64,000 nucleotides of DNA from DAOVRD01 sp964521715 (GTDB taxonomy: Bacteria > Planctomycetota > Brocadiia > SM23-32), in contig CAZFSS010000009.1 of assembly GCA_964521715.1 (NCBI GenBank), forward strand, positions 73,892-137,891, read 5' to 3'. This document shows, piece by piece, positions 8,044 through 16,986 of this stretch. Every line of letters starts with the position of its first letter. Position 1 is the stretch's first letter. The notes below the pieces were generated by a model, which saw only the letters and a list, made by a program, of their open reading frames with translations, ran no database searches and had not been told where the DNA came from. Both the position numbers and the translations under genes were made by a program.

Positions 8044-8538
8044 CTAGCGGCACTCTCCGTCTGCGCCCGGCCCGGCGGCTGTCCTGACCCCGATGGCGAC
8101 CATTCCGTCCATGAGCCTCTGCCGGCGCGCGGACCTCTGCTCCGTGGGATGCGTGCAGACGTCCTCGATGCCCGGCAATCGCTCGTTCACGATCTCGAGG
8201 AACCGACGGACCGGCATCCTGACGCCCCGCGCCAGTCCCAGATAGTCGAGGATGCGCGCGTCAAGGGGGTCGTTGTAGTCGTCCATCGCCTGGGGCGGGT
8301 CATGCCTGTCCAGTATCCGGTCGCAACGGCCGTTCGGCTGCAAGTGACTGCACGGGGCGCAGATGAAGTCCGGCCCGATGATGAACCGCGCGGGGAAGTC
8401 GCTGCTGTCCGTGAGCATCCGCACCACGGTCCGGACGCCGTTCTCGCCCGGCGTGCGGACGTAGCCGGGGTCCTCGTCCGGCTTGAAGTCACGCACGATG
8501 TCCAGCAGGTGATGCGGGCGCAGGTCAATGGTGTCCAC
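8044..8538 (-). CDS. DUF1284-like cysteine-containing protein
   Basis: 164 residues from a GTG at 8538, chosen because AGGAAGGAGGAACGCACC directly precedes it and LRPHHLLDIV follows at once, the N-terminal motif of the DUF1284 family. Cysteines in CAPCSHLQPNGRC and later DVCTHP could bind a metal or cluster. The function of the family is unknown and the assignment rests on the HHLL start and cysteine pattern only. It lies 31 bases after a 25-codon ORF on the same predicted transcript and is divergent from the S9 peptidase gene. Confidence 0.55.
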   Translation of the reverse strand: MDTIDLRPHHLLDIVRDFKPDEDPGYVRTPGENGVRTVVRMLTDSSDFPARFIIGPDFICAPCSHLQPNGRCDRILDRHDPPQAMDDYNDPLDARILDYLGLARGVRMPVRRFLEIVNERLPGIEDVCTHPTEQRSARRQRLMDGMVAIGVRTAAGPGADGECR

Positions 8539-8569
8539 GGTGCGTTCCTCCTTCCTCTGGCATGCGTTG

Positions 8570-8647
8570 CTACTTCCCGTCCCGCACGGCGTCCGCGTCC
8601 TCCCACAACCCCTCCAGCACGTACACCCCTGGCGGGTGGAACAGCAT
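8570..8647 (-). CDS. 25-residue ORF upstream of the DUF1284-like gene
   Basis: ATG at 8647 with GGAGG 7 bases upstream, ending in TAG at 8570, too short for usual ORF finding. The peptide begins MLFHPPGVYVLEGLWEDAD and ends AVRDGK. It is the first ORF on a transcript predicted from the promoter at 8700-8728 and is followed 31 bases later by a gene with its own GGAGG. It may be a small protein, a leader peptide, or the surviving start of a lost gene; the sequence does not decide. Confidence 0.35.
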   Translation of the reverse strand: MLFHPPGVYVLEGLWEDADAVRDGK

Positions 8648-8699
8648 CGACCATCCTCCGCTCGTCGCGCGGGGAGCCAGGCTTCCGTGCGGCCCCGCA

Positions 8700-8728
8700 T
8701 TGGTACGGCCTGCGGGTCCCGATGTCAA
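8700..8728 (-). promoter_or_regulatory. promoter of the small ORF/DUF1284-like unit
   Basis: Minus strand TTGACA (8723-8728, perfect) with a 17-base spacer to TACCAA (8700-8705; weak -10). The start of transcription would be about 45 bases before the 25-codon ORF. Confidence 0.45.
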
Positions 8729-8750
8729 GCGAGAGGCGGGGCGCGTCGTC

Positions 8751-8779
8751 TTGGCCCCGTCCCGATGCCGTGCTATAAT
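8751..8779 (+). promoter_or_regulatory. promoter of the S9 peptidase gene
   Basis: TTGGCC (8751-8756), 17-base spacer, TATAAT (8774-8779, perfect). Transcription near 8786 would give a leader of about 105 bases to the ATG at 8891, or about 40 bases to the alternative ATG at 8825. Confidence 0.6.
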
Positions 8780-8890
8780 CCGCGCCTCATTGCCGCGGCA
8801 GCCCGTGAGGACGCGGCGGGGGGCATGCGTCCTGAGACGCGTGCGCTCGTCCCGCCGAAGCAGTCAGAGATGCGGAGGTCGCAGGTGCGG

Positions 8891-10726
8891 ATGATGCCGG
8901 ACAACTACGTCGATGCGCTCTTGTCCCTGCCCCGCATGTGGGGTTCGCAGGTGTCGCGCGACGGGGTGTGGGTGGCCTGGACGTGGTACGGGGCCGGTCA
9001 GGCGGCGGACGTCTACGCCGCTCCGACCGACGGATCGTCGCCTCCGCTCCGGCTGACGGACACCGCCGACGATTCGGAGCTGGTGTCCTGGACGCCGGAC
9101 AGCCGGGGCGTGCTCGTGTCTCAGGATCGGGACGGCAACGAGCGCGCTCAGTTGTTCCGCGTTGACCTGGACCGCCCGTGCGAAATGGTGCCCCTGACGG
9201 AGCCGGATCCCCCGTACTTCATCCGGGGTGGGGAGCTGCATCCGAACGGACGGTGGCTGATCTACGGCGCCAACTTCGACGCCGCCGCCGGCCGCGAGAT
9301 CGAGCCGACGTGGATCTACAGGCATGACCTGGAGACCGGTGAGCGTCGAGTGCTCGCCAGGCCGCAGAAGGGCGGCTCGGCCGTCCCCCGCCTGAACTCG
9401 ACGGGCACCCACGTGCTCTACCCTCGCCGCGATCTGCACCCGGCCGGGACCCAGGTCTGGCTGGCCGACGTCGAAGGCCGGGATGACCGCGAGATAGTCA
9501 ACCTCGGTGCCGGCGTCAAAGCGCATGCATCCTGGTTCCCGGACGGGCAGCACGCTCTCGTCGTCGGCGAGACCGAGACGCACAAACGGGTCGGCGTGTG
9601 GGGCCTCCGGGACGGATTCCTGCGCTGGGTGCTCGACGACGCCGCCCGCTGCGTCGAGCACGCCTTCGCGCCTCACGGCAGCGACCGCGTCGTGGTCGTG
9701 GAGGTCAGGGAGGCCCGTGCATGCAGTTCGCTGCTGGACGTGGAGACCGGGCAGGAGACGCCGGTGCGGCCGGCCGGGGCCAGCCTGATTCCGGTGGCTC
9801 CCGTCGGCGGGGACTGGGTGGGCGAACGCTATGGCTCCCGTCAGCCGGCGGACGTCGTCCGATTCAGCATCGGGGCGCCGGCGTTGCAGGAGCCCGTCAG
9901 TCTGTCGCGAGTGTGGGACCGGACCGGGCTGAGGCCGGCGGACTTCGCGCCTGCCGAGGACTTCCGCTGGCGGTCGGTGGACGGGCTGCCCATCCAGGGC
10001 TGGCTCTACCGGGCGCAGCGAAGCCCCCGCGGCACCATCGTCTACGTGCATGGCGGACCGACGGGCCACAGCGAGGACCGATTCAACCCCCAGATCCAGT
10101 TCTTCACGCATCACGGCTTCAACGTCCTTGACCCCAACTACCGTGGAAGCACGGGGTTCGGCCTGGAGTTCCGAGAGGCCATAAGGACGGACGGCTGGGG
10201 TGGCCGCGAGCAGGACGACCTCCGCACGGGCATCGAGGCGTTGATCGCTGCCGGCGTGGCCGAGCCCGGCCGGGTGGGCATCACGGGTACGTCCTACGGC
10301 GGCTACTCCTCCTGGTGCGCGATAACGCGTTTCCCGCTCGAACTCGTCGCCGGCGCCGCGCCCATCTGCGGCATGACGGATCTGGTCGTGGACTACCGGA
10401 CCACGCGCCCCGACCTGAGGCCCTACTCCGAGGAGATGATGGGCGGCAGCCCGGACGAAGTGCCGGAGCGCTACCGCGACCGCTCGCCCATCAACTTCGT
10501 GCGGGACATCCGGGGCGCGCTGCTGATCGTCCAGGGGATGCAGGATCCCAACGTCACGCCGGAGAACGTGCACGCCGTGGCGGGCGCGCTGCGGCAGGCC
10601 GGCGTGCCCTACGAACTGCTCGTCTTCGAAGACGAGGGCCACGGCATCGCCAGGCCCGGCAACCAGAAGAAGCTGTATCTGCGCCTGCTCGACTTCTTCG
10701 AGCGGGCATTCTCCAAAGGGCGCTGA
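8891..10726 (+). CDS. S9 family prolyl oligopeptidase-like peptidase
   Basis: About 611 residues. The N-terminal 350 residues form a beta-propeller with WD-like repeats (for example SWTPDSRGVLVSQDRDG); the C-terminal alpha/beta-hydrolase domain carries the triad S468 in GTSYGGYS, D552 in QGMQDPNVTP and H584 in EDEGHGI. The family cleaves short peptides, often after proline or as acylaminoacyl peptidases. No signal peptide is visible, so it is probably cytoplasmic. The ATG at 8891 is chosen because GGAGG and AGG lie upstream and conserved sequence begins at once; starts at 8825 and 8870 are in frame. It is divergent from the DUF1284-like gene. Confidence 0.88.
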   Translation: MMPDNYVDALLSLPRMWGSQVSRDGVWVAWTWYGAGQAADVYAAPTDGSSPPLRLTDTADDSELVSWTPDSRGVLVSQDRDGNERAQLFRVDLDRPCEMVPLTEPDPPYFIRGGELHPNGRWLIYGANFDAAAGREIEPTWIYRHDLETGERRVLARPQKGGSAVPRLNSTGTHVLYPRRDLHPAGTQVWLADVEGRDDREIVNLGAGVKAHASWFPDGQHALVVGETETHKRVGVWGLRDGFLRWVLDDAARCVEHAFAPHGSDRVVVVEVREARACSSLLDVETGQETPVRPAGASLIPVAPVGGDWVGERYGSRQPADVVRFSIGAPALQEPVSLSRVWDRTGLRPADFAPAEDFRWRSVDGLPIQGWLYRAQRSPRGTIVYVHGGPTGHSEDRFNPQIQFFTHHGFNVLDPNYRGSTGFGLEFREAIRTDGWGGREQDDLRTGIEALIAAGVAEPGRVGITGTSYGGYSSWCAITRFPLELVAGAAPICGMTDLVVDYRTTRPDLRPYSEEMMGGSPDEVPERYRDRSPINFVRDIRGALLIVQGMQDPNVTPENVHAVAGALRQAGVPYELLVFEDEGHGIARPGNQKKLYLRLLDFFERAFSKGR

Positions 10727-10788
10727 CAGGTCGCAAGCGCGGGCCTGGGATTGCACCGCCCGCCACTTGCGTCGGAGCACATGCCGCC

Positions 10789-13596
10789 ATGTCGAGAACG
10801 CACCTCTTGCTCGCGATGATCGCCCTGTTCCTTTCCGGAACGGGCACTCGGATGCTGCTGGGCGCAACGCCCGGCGAGGCTGAACTCTACTCGTGCGACT
10901 TCGAGCAGGGCGCCGGCATCTTCCGTCTCGTGGCGGAAGGCGATGGCGTCAGCGCCGAGTTGGACGGCGGCACTGCCCACGGCGGGCGCCAGTGCGTCAA
11001 GCTGATGGATGACGGCGCGGACGATGCGGACCTCGCCTGGGGACAGGAATGGGCGAACTGGTCGCAGAAGCAGAACCGTGCCTCTCTGCAGTGGGCGCGC
11101 CATTGGAAACCCGAGGATCGGTTTGCCGTCCGCAAGGGCTGCGCCTACGAGGTCCGCGCGCACGTGAAGCTCCTCGACGCGCACGGAGTGGGCATCAAGC
11201 TGACCGTCTGGAGCAGCGAGGGCCTGCCCGTGCGCGGCCAGCCGGAGCGCTACAGCCCCATCCTGACGGGGACGCGCGACTGGTGCTGGGTCTCCGCGCG
11301 CGTGGCCTGCACGTCCGGCGACGGCGAACTGGCCGATGTCGTCATCGGGCTCCTCGGCGGGGGGACGGCGTGGGTCGATGACGTGCGCATCGTGGAGTAC
11401 GAGGAGCAAGACGCCCCGTCCACCGACTACGGGCTCTACCCTCCCGCCCGTCTCGAAGCGGTGCGCATTGAAACCGCCTCGTGCATCGCGCTCGAGTTCA
11501 TCGGCGACCTGCAGTATTTCAAGGCCGAGAAGCCCGAGAACTGGCTGGTCCAGAGCGAGGAGGATCCGGCGTTCGGAGGCGGCGTGCGGCCCATCAAGGT
11601 GGGCCGAACCAGGGCCCTGGACAACCCTACCGGCAAGCTCTGGTGGGCTGATACGTACCGCCATAACGTCTTCCTTCTCTTGCCCACGCCGCTCCGGTCG
11701 GGCATGCGCTACCGCCTGACAATGGCCAACGTGGGCGTCGAGCGCGAGGAGTTCGAGCTGCCGTTCGACGAGCGCACGAATCTGAACCGCAACATCAAGG
11801 TCAACCAGTACGGCTACGTGCCCGACGCCTTGAAGTACGCCTACCTGGGCGGCTGGCTCGGCAGCGCGGGGCCCCTGCCCCTCGACGGGTACACCGGCGA
11901 GTTCGCCGTGATCGACGCGCGGACCGGCGATGCTGTCTTCCGCGGCACTCCCGTCCTGCGGATGGCCCACGACGCCGAGGAGCCGATGAGCACCAGCTCC
12001 CTGCATAACCTGACGGGCGAGGACGTCTACCAGCTCGACTTCTCGCAGGTGACCGCCCCGGGCGAGTACTTCATCCTGGTGCCGGGAGTGGGCCGCTCTT
12101 ACGCCTTCCGCGTCGCCGGCGACGTTTACGCCGAGCCGTTCTACCACTGCGCGCGGGCGATCCTGCATCAGCGGTGCGGGATCGAGCTGAAGGAGCCGTA
12201 CAGCAGGTTCGCGCGCAAGCCCTGTCACCGCAGCGCCGGCATCGAGATCGCCGCCACGATCGTCGAGCACGGCAGCGAGGATGAGGACCAGCTCGTGGAG
12301 GAGAATCCTGCGCTCAAGACGGGCACGATCGTGGACGCCTGGGGCGGATATCACGACGCGGCCGACTACGACCGTCTGGTCGGACACTATCGCGTTCCTG
12401 CGTGTCTGCTTCAGCTCTATGAGATGTTCCCCGGCGCCTTCGGGGACGGGCAGTTGGACCTGCCGGAGAGCGGCAACGGCATCCCGGACATCGTCGACGA
12501 AGCGCTGTGGCAGGTCGACTTCGGAGTGCGGATGCAGGACGCGCAGGATGGGGGAGTGCGGGGCGGAGCCGGCCCGAACGCCGTCGTCACTGCCCCGGCC
12601 GATCTGGACGAGCACCCGATTCACGTCTACAGCAAGGACCCCATCACAAGCCTGTCGTTCGCGGGCGTGGCAGCGCAGGCCGCCCGAGTGCTTGGCGGAC
12701 TCGGCGAGGCGGGCAGGGCCGCCCCCTACCTTGAGCGCGCCGAGAAGGCATGGGCGTACGCGGTCGCACACGGGGGGAGCGAGTTCGCAATCCCCTACGC
12801 CTTCGCCGCCGTGGAGCTCTACAGGACTATGGGCAAGCGTGAATACCATGATGCTTTCCTGAAGGCGGCGGATGCCGTGGTGAAGCTCGACCCGCTCGCC
12901 CAGGCCAGGCACCAGGGGCTGTTCGTGTGGAATGTGTGGACCTCGTATGTCATGTGCCAGAGGGAAGGCACTGACGAGGCCGTGAAAGAGGCGTGCCGCC
13001 GTCGGATCGTCGAGGCTGCCGAGTGGGAGCTCCAGAACATGGAGACGTACGCCTACCGGACGCCCAACCTGATCGACCGCCCGATCCGCTACGGCTGGGG
13101 CTGCGGCACGAACTTCCCCGGCGGCGAGTTCCAGGTCATGGCCTGGCGCCTGACCGGGCAGAAGCGCTACCGCGACCACGCGCTCCTGGCGGCGGACTTC
13201 TCTCTGGGCTGCCATCCCACGGGCGAGGTCTTCATCACCGGCCTCGGTCAGCGGTCCATCAACTGGCCGATGCATTCCATGTCCGATCCCATGGCCACGC
13301 AGATCGGGGCGCCTGTCGAGCACCGGCTGCCCGGCATCCCCATCTTCGGCGTGCACGCCTACCCGCTGGGGTTCAGCGGGTGGCAGAGCCAGCTTCTCTA
13401 CGTTTATGCCAACCCCTCAACGGGAGCCGATAACTACTATCCGCCCGCCAGGGACTGGCCCGACCTGAGGCTGTTTGCCGACATCGGCTGGGTTCCCATA
13501 CTCAGCGAACACACCGTCGCCTCGACCATGCTGCACACGACGTACCTGTACGGCGCGTTGCTGTCCGCGGGCTCTTTTGGGCAGGGCGACCGGTAG
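10789..13596 (+). CDS. secreted glycoside hydrolase family 9 protein
   Basis: 935 residues with a signal peptide (MSRTHLLLAMIALFLSG...). Residues about 30-200 look like a jelly-roll carbohydrate-binding region; an Ig-like CelD_N domain begins near residue 340 (NIKVNQYGYVPDALKYAYLG); the alpha/alpha-barrel GH9 domain follows. The nucleophile-activating aspartates are D523 and D526 in GGYHDAADYD, and the likely acid is E907 in LSEHTVAST, a diverged form of the usual C-terminal motif. GH9 enzymes hydrolyse beta-1,4-glucans such as cellulose. The ATG has GGAG 12 bases upstream. The gene heads a run of carbohydrate enzymes, and its stop codon lies inside a dispersed repeat. Confidence 0.83.
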   Translation: MSRTHLLLAMIALFLSGTGTRMLLGATPGEAELYSCDFEQGAGIFRLVAEGDGVSAELDGGTAHGGRQCVKLMDDGADDADLAWGQEWANWSQKQNRASLQWARHWKPEDRFAVRKGCAYEVRAHVKLLDAHGVGIKLTVWSSEGLPVRGQPERYSPILTGTRDWCWVSARVACTSGDGELADVVIGLLGGGTAWVDDVRIVEYEEQDAPSTDYGLYPPARLEAVRIETASCIALEFIGDLQYFKAEKPENWLVQSEEDPAFGGGVRPIKVGRTRALDNPTGKLWWADTYRHNVFLLLPTPLRSGMRYRLTMANVGVEREEFELPFDERTNLNRNIKVNQYGYVPDALKYAYLGGWLGSAGPLPLDGYTGEFAVIDARTGDAVFRGTPVLRMAHDAEEPMSTSSLHNLTGEDVYQLDFSQVTAPGEYFILVPGVGRSYAFRVAGDVYAEPFYHCARAILHQRCGIELKEPYSRFARKPCHRSAGIEIAATIVEHGSEDEDQLVEENPALKTGTIVDAWGGYHDAADYDRLVGHYRVPACLLQLYEMFPGAFGDGQLDLPESGNGIPDIVDEALWQVDFGVRMQDAQDGGVRGGAGPNAVVTAPADLDEHPIHVYSKDPITSLSFAGVAAQAARVLGGLGEAGRAAPYLERAEKAWAYAVAHGGSEFAIPYAFAAVELYRTMGKREYHDAFLKAADAVVKLDPLAQARHQGLFVWNVWTSYVMCQREGTDEAVKEACRRRIVEAAEWELQNMETYAYRTPNLIDRPIRYGWGCGTNFPGGEFQVMAWRLTGQKRYRDHALLAADFSLGCHPTGEVFITGLGQRSINWPMHSMSDPMATQIGAPVEHRLPGIPIFGVHAYPLGFSGWQSQLLYVYANPSTGADNYYPPARDWPDLRLFADIGWVPILSEHTVASTMLHTTYLYGALLSAGSFGQGDR

Positions 13597-13616
13597 GGGC
13601 ACGGCGGGCCGTGCCC
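13593..13616. repeat. dispersed palindromic repeat, copy 2
   Basis: GTAGGGGCACGGCGGGCCGTGCCC; the arms GGGCACGGC and GCCGTGCCC can pair around two bases. The left arm contains the TAG stop of the GH9 gene, so the repeat may have supplied or displaced the 3' end. It is the partner of the 28-base palindrome at 7967-7994. Confidence 0.6.
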
Positions 13617-13655
13617 GAGCGAGAGCAGAAGTAGGAGCAGGAGCAAGAGCAGGAG
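13617..13655. repeat. degenerate GAGCAG hexamer tract
   Basis: About six imperfect copies of GAGCAG/GAGCAA/TAGGAG on the plus strand directly after the palindromic repeat, between the GH9 gene and the TIM-barrel gene. Simple-sequence expansion; no coding role seen. Confidence 0.6.
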
Positions 13656-13782
13656 GCGCGGCGGCGATTGCATCCGCGCGCGGTTCGGGTATCCTATGCG
13701 TTCCCGTCCCCGCAGCCCCGGCCAGCCCGGCTGCCCTGCGGAGGGTATGATCCGTCAGCTTCAGCCAGCGCGGAGGAGTGGC

Positions 13783-14532
13783 ATGAGCAAGCCCAGGGTC
13801 GCGTGTCAACCCATCATCTTCGGCAGGCGCGAGGATTACGGCCTAGACAGGATGCTGAAGGCCATGGCGGACGCCGGCTACGACGGCGTCGAGATAGGAC
13901 CGCAGCGCAGTCCCGAAGGGAACGAGGAGCTGCGCCGCCTGCTCGGCGAGAACGGCCTGGCCGTGGCGGGCTCGCATATGGGTTACGAGGGCCTGGACGG
14001 GATCGACGGCCAGCTTAAGTTCCTGAAGGACTTCGGGGCGAAGCTGCTCATGGTCTCCGGCGTCGGGGACCGGGAGAAGGGCGCCGCCGCATACGCCGAC
14101 GCGGCAGTCGGCCTGAACCAGGCCGGCCGCCGCGCCGCCGACGAGGGCATCAGGCTCTGCTACCACAATCACTCCTGGGAGTTCCAGGACACGTTCAGCG
14201 AGGGGTCGGGGATGGACATCCTGCTGCGCGAACTCGACCCCGGACGCGTCAAGCTCTGCGTGGACGTCTATTGGGTCTACGACGGCAGGCTGGATCCGGC
14301 CGAGTTTCTGCTCGAGTGGCATGATCGCGTGGCCACGGTGCACCTGAAGGACCGCAAGAACGACACCTTCGCCGAGGTGGGAGAGGGCGTGCTGGACTTC
14401 CCAGCCATCTTCCGCGTGCTGGGGCCGATGGACCTGCCTTGGGTGATCACCGAACAGGACCGCACCGACAAGGACCCCGCCGTCAGCATCAAGATGAGCC
14501 GCGACTACCTGCGTGACGTGATCGGCGTCTGA
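13783..14532 (+). CDS. sugar phosphate isomerase/epimerase, IolE-like TIM barrel
   Basis: 249-residue AP-endonuclease-2-type TIM barrel. Metal-ligand segments are visible: LCYHNHSWEF, KLCVDVYWVYDG, TVHLKDRKND and a C-terminal WVITEQDRT. The family includes inosose dehydratases/isomerases and sugar 3-epimerases; the substrate is not determined. The ATG at 13783 has GGAGGAG 5 bases upstream, so the longer frame starting at 13696 is rejected. It lies inside the glycan-degradation run and probably processes a released sugar or a sugar acid. No signal peptide. Confidence 0.82.
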   Translation: MSKPRVACQPIIFGRREDYGLDRMLKAMADAGYDGVEIGPQRSPEGNEELRRLLGENGLAVAGSHMGYEGLDGIDGQLKFLKDFGAKLLMVSGVGDREKGAAAYADAAVGLNQAGRRAADEGIRLCYHNHSWEFQDTFSEGSGMDILLRELDPGRVKLCVDVYWVYDGRLDPAEFLLEWHDRVATVHLKDRKNDTFAEVGEGVLDFPAIFRVLGPMDLPWVITEQDRTDKDPAVSIKMSRDYLRDVIGV

Positions 14533-14676
14533 CGGCAAGGCCGACCGCGCAGACACGAAGGACCCGGAGACGGAATCGCGGAAGTGGCGGGGCGTCCTTG
14601 CGCGAGCCGTGCCGGGCCGCGTGCGGCGCCTGCGCGTGAGCGCCGGCCCTCGCCACGACCGAACCGGAGCGAGAGC

Positions 14677-16974
14677 ATGCGATTTCCCATTGCCCGCATG
14701 ACGTCGGGCGTTGTGGTCCTGGCTCTTGCCTTGATCCCTTGCGGAAGCGGAAGGGCGGAGGAGGCCGTGGTTCGCGTCGACGCTGCGAAGGTGCTGCACA
14801 CGGGCAACCGGCGGATGCTCATCGGATCCAACGTCGCCCTGTGGAATGCGCAGGAGACCTTCTCGACGCCGGAGCTGCACGGCTGGCTGGAGGACCTGGG
14901 CATCGGCCTCATCCGCATGCCGGGAGGCTCCTGGTCCGACATCACGTACTGGAACGGGCACGGCGTGCGCGGCGCGGACGGCAGCATCGACCCCAGTCAC
15001 GTGAAGGACGGCTTCCCGGCCGTCGATTACAGCGGCTACGCCCCTTCGATCATCGTGGGCGGCCGGGGGGAGGTGTCGACCAGGGAGGTGACCGACGTGA
15101 AGACGGTGCACGAGTTCATCCGCAGCGTTCCGGGCTGCGAGACGCTCGTGTGCGTCAACGCCGGCACCGGCCGCGCCCTCGACGCCGCCGAGTGGGTCCG
15201 GTGGGCCAACAAGGTGATGGGCTACAACGTCCGGTACTGGGAGGTGGGCAACGAGCTCGCCGGCTCCTGGGAGGCGGGGCACCTCCTGCCGGACGGCACC
15301 GAGCTGACAGGCGAGATCTACGCCGAGCGCTACCGCCAGTTCGCCCAGGCCATGAAGGCTGTCGATCCGACGATCAGGGTCGGCTGCATGGACTGGCTCC
15401 CCGACGTCTTGAGCCATTGCGGCGAGCTGGTGGACTTCATCTCCTGGCATACCTACCCCCTGCGAAGCACAATGTCGAGGCAGGAGATGATGGCCGTCCC
15501 GGAGCGTGACCTGGCACGCATTGCGACCGCGACGCACGAGTTGGTCCGCAGGTACCAGCCGGCCCGCGAGGACGAGATCGAGCTCGGAGTCAGCGAGTGG
15601 AACCTGGGCCTCGAGGGCGGCATGGAAGTGGACGTGTTCGGCGCCATCTGGACCTCCGTGTTCGTCGGCGAAATGCTGCGCAACGGCGTCGACTTCGCCA
15701 ACCAGTGGGACGCGTTCACGCACAACGCCGGTGGATCGCTCATCTTCAGCCAGAAGCCGTATCTGCGCAAGGCGCAGTACTGGGCGTTCTGGCTCTGGAG
15801 CCACTACATGGGGGACGCCCTGCTGGAGTGCTCGGTTGACGGCCCGGACTGGCTGCGCGCCTTCGCCACGCGCTCCGAAGACGCCGTCTGCCTGATGACC
15901 ATCAACTCCTCGGAGGACGAGGAGGCCGTCCTGGAGGTGCGGACCGAGGGCTTCCAGCCCGCGCCGGAGGGGGAGACGGCTCTGCTCTCCCACCGCCAGT
16001 GCTTCTGGGACCGGCTGGCCAATCGGCCCCTTTGGAGCAGCGAGCCGCAGGCGGACCCCATCGCCATGGGCCCGTCCTTCTCCGTGAACGTGCCGCCCAT
16101 GTCTGTGAAGTGCGTGCGGATCCCGTCCGTCGACAAGCCGGGCATCTCCGCGCGTGCCGAACGGCGTCGGGGGATGGAGGGGAAGGACTTCGGCGCGGCC
16201 GAGCTGCGGGTCATCTTGCCCTCGTCGGGCTATGAGGATACGCAGATGAAGGGCTGGGTCCTGGCCTTCTTTCCAGGGACGGAGGACCCGTACCCCGCGC
16301 CGCTGCCGAACGCGCGGATCGCAGTGAGCGGGCCGGCCGGAGCAGACCGGGCCGAAGTCCGCCTTGCTGAGGCCGCCGGGCCGTTCACGCTGCGGCCGAC
16401 GGGCCCCGGCGAGGCCGTTGTTACCGCGTCCTTGGGTGAGCAGGCCGTCATGGCCGCGGTGGTGCTCCAGAAGTCCGAACCGAGGCCCCAGGTCCTGTGG
16501 GAGTTCGAGACCGAGTCGCTCGGCCGAGGCTACCGCTCCCACTGGCACCTGAGCACGGACGACAGCATCCGGCCGAACCAGCGGGTGGCCCGGATTGACG
16601 TTCCGGGCGTCATCCCCGACCAGGAGCACCGGGAGCTGCTCGTCATCTCGGACTTTCCGAGGGGGGCGGGCCTGAGGCGCGAGAACATCCGAGGCGTGTT
16701 CTTCGACGTGGCCGTCTCGCGCGACTTCCAGTGCGAGGACCCCGATGCCCGCATCGAGATCGTCATGCAGAGCCCGGCCGACTACTGGATGGCGCTGGGC
16801 AGCGTGCCGCTCCCGAAGGCCGGCGACCGGTGGGAGACGCACACGCTGATGGTCACCAATCCGAAGCACATTGAGGCAATGCCCGCCGCTTACAACGTCT
16901 GGTTCGTCCTGCAGGCGCGGAAGCCCGTTACCGGCGCCGTCTTCATCGACCGCGCCGGGCTGATGGTTCGCTGA
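14677..16974 (+). CDS. secreted clan GH-A glycoside hydrolase (alpha-L-arabinofuranosidase-like)
   Basis: 765 residues with a signal peptide ending near GSGRAEE. The TIM barrel carries the clan GH-A pair: acid/base E193 in YWEVGNEL and nucleophile E307 in LGVSEWN, with ISWHTYPL between. Residues about 400-500 resemble the beta-sandwich that follows GH51/GH39/GH44 barrels; residues about 610-765 look like a jelly-roll binding domain (LWEFETES... to AVFIDRAGLMVR). Which GH family is not settled; GH51-like is the best guess. The start has GGAGCGAG upstream. The GH44 gene follows after 12 bases, so both are likely in one operon. Confidence 0.72.
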   Translation: MRFPIARMTSGVVVLALALIPCGSGRAEEAVVRVDAAKVLHTGNRRMLIGSNVALWNAQETFSTPELHGWLEDLGIGLIRMPGGSWSDITYWNGHGVRGADGSIDPSHVKDGFPAVDYSGYAPSIIVGGRGEVSTREVTDVKTVHEFIRSVPGCETLVCVNAGTGRALDAAEWVRWANKVMGYNVRYWEVGNELAGSWEAGHLLPDGTELTGEIYAERYRQFAQAMKAVDPTIRVGCMDWLPDVLSHCGELVDFISWHTYPLRSTMSRQEMMAVPERDLARIATATHELVRRYQPAREDEIELGVSEWNLGLEGGMEVDVFGAIWTSVFVGEMLRNGVDFANQWDAFTHNAGGSLIFSQKPYLRKAQYWAFWLWSHYMGDALLECSVDGPDWLRAFATRSEDAVCLMTINSSEDEEAVLEVRTEGFQPAPEGETALLSHRQCFWDRLANRPLWSSEPQADPIAMGPSFSVNVPPMSVKCVRIPSVDKPGISARAERRRGMEGKDFGAAELRVILPSSGYEDTQMKGWVLAFFPGTEDPYPAPLPNARIAVSGPAGADRAEVRLAEAAGPFTLRPTGPGEAVVTASLGEQAVMAAVVLQKSEPRPQVLWEFETESLGRGYRSHWHLSTDDSIRPNQRVARIDVPGVIPDQEHRELLVISDFPRGAGLRRENIRGVFFDVAVSRDFQCEDPDARIEIVMQSPADYWMALGSVPLPKAGDRWETHTLMVTNPKHIEAMPAAYNVWFVLQARKPVTGAVFIDRAGLMVR

Positions 16975-16986
16975 GGGAATGGGAAC

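Noticed and set aside
8644..8890. N-terminal extension of the S9 peptidase frame
   Set aside because: It contains the predicted promoter and lacks conserved sequence; the start was placed at 8891.
10609..13356. 915-codon minus-strand frame across the GH9 gene
   Set aside because: Shadow of the GH9 coding sequence; Val/Gly/Arg-rich without motifs.
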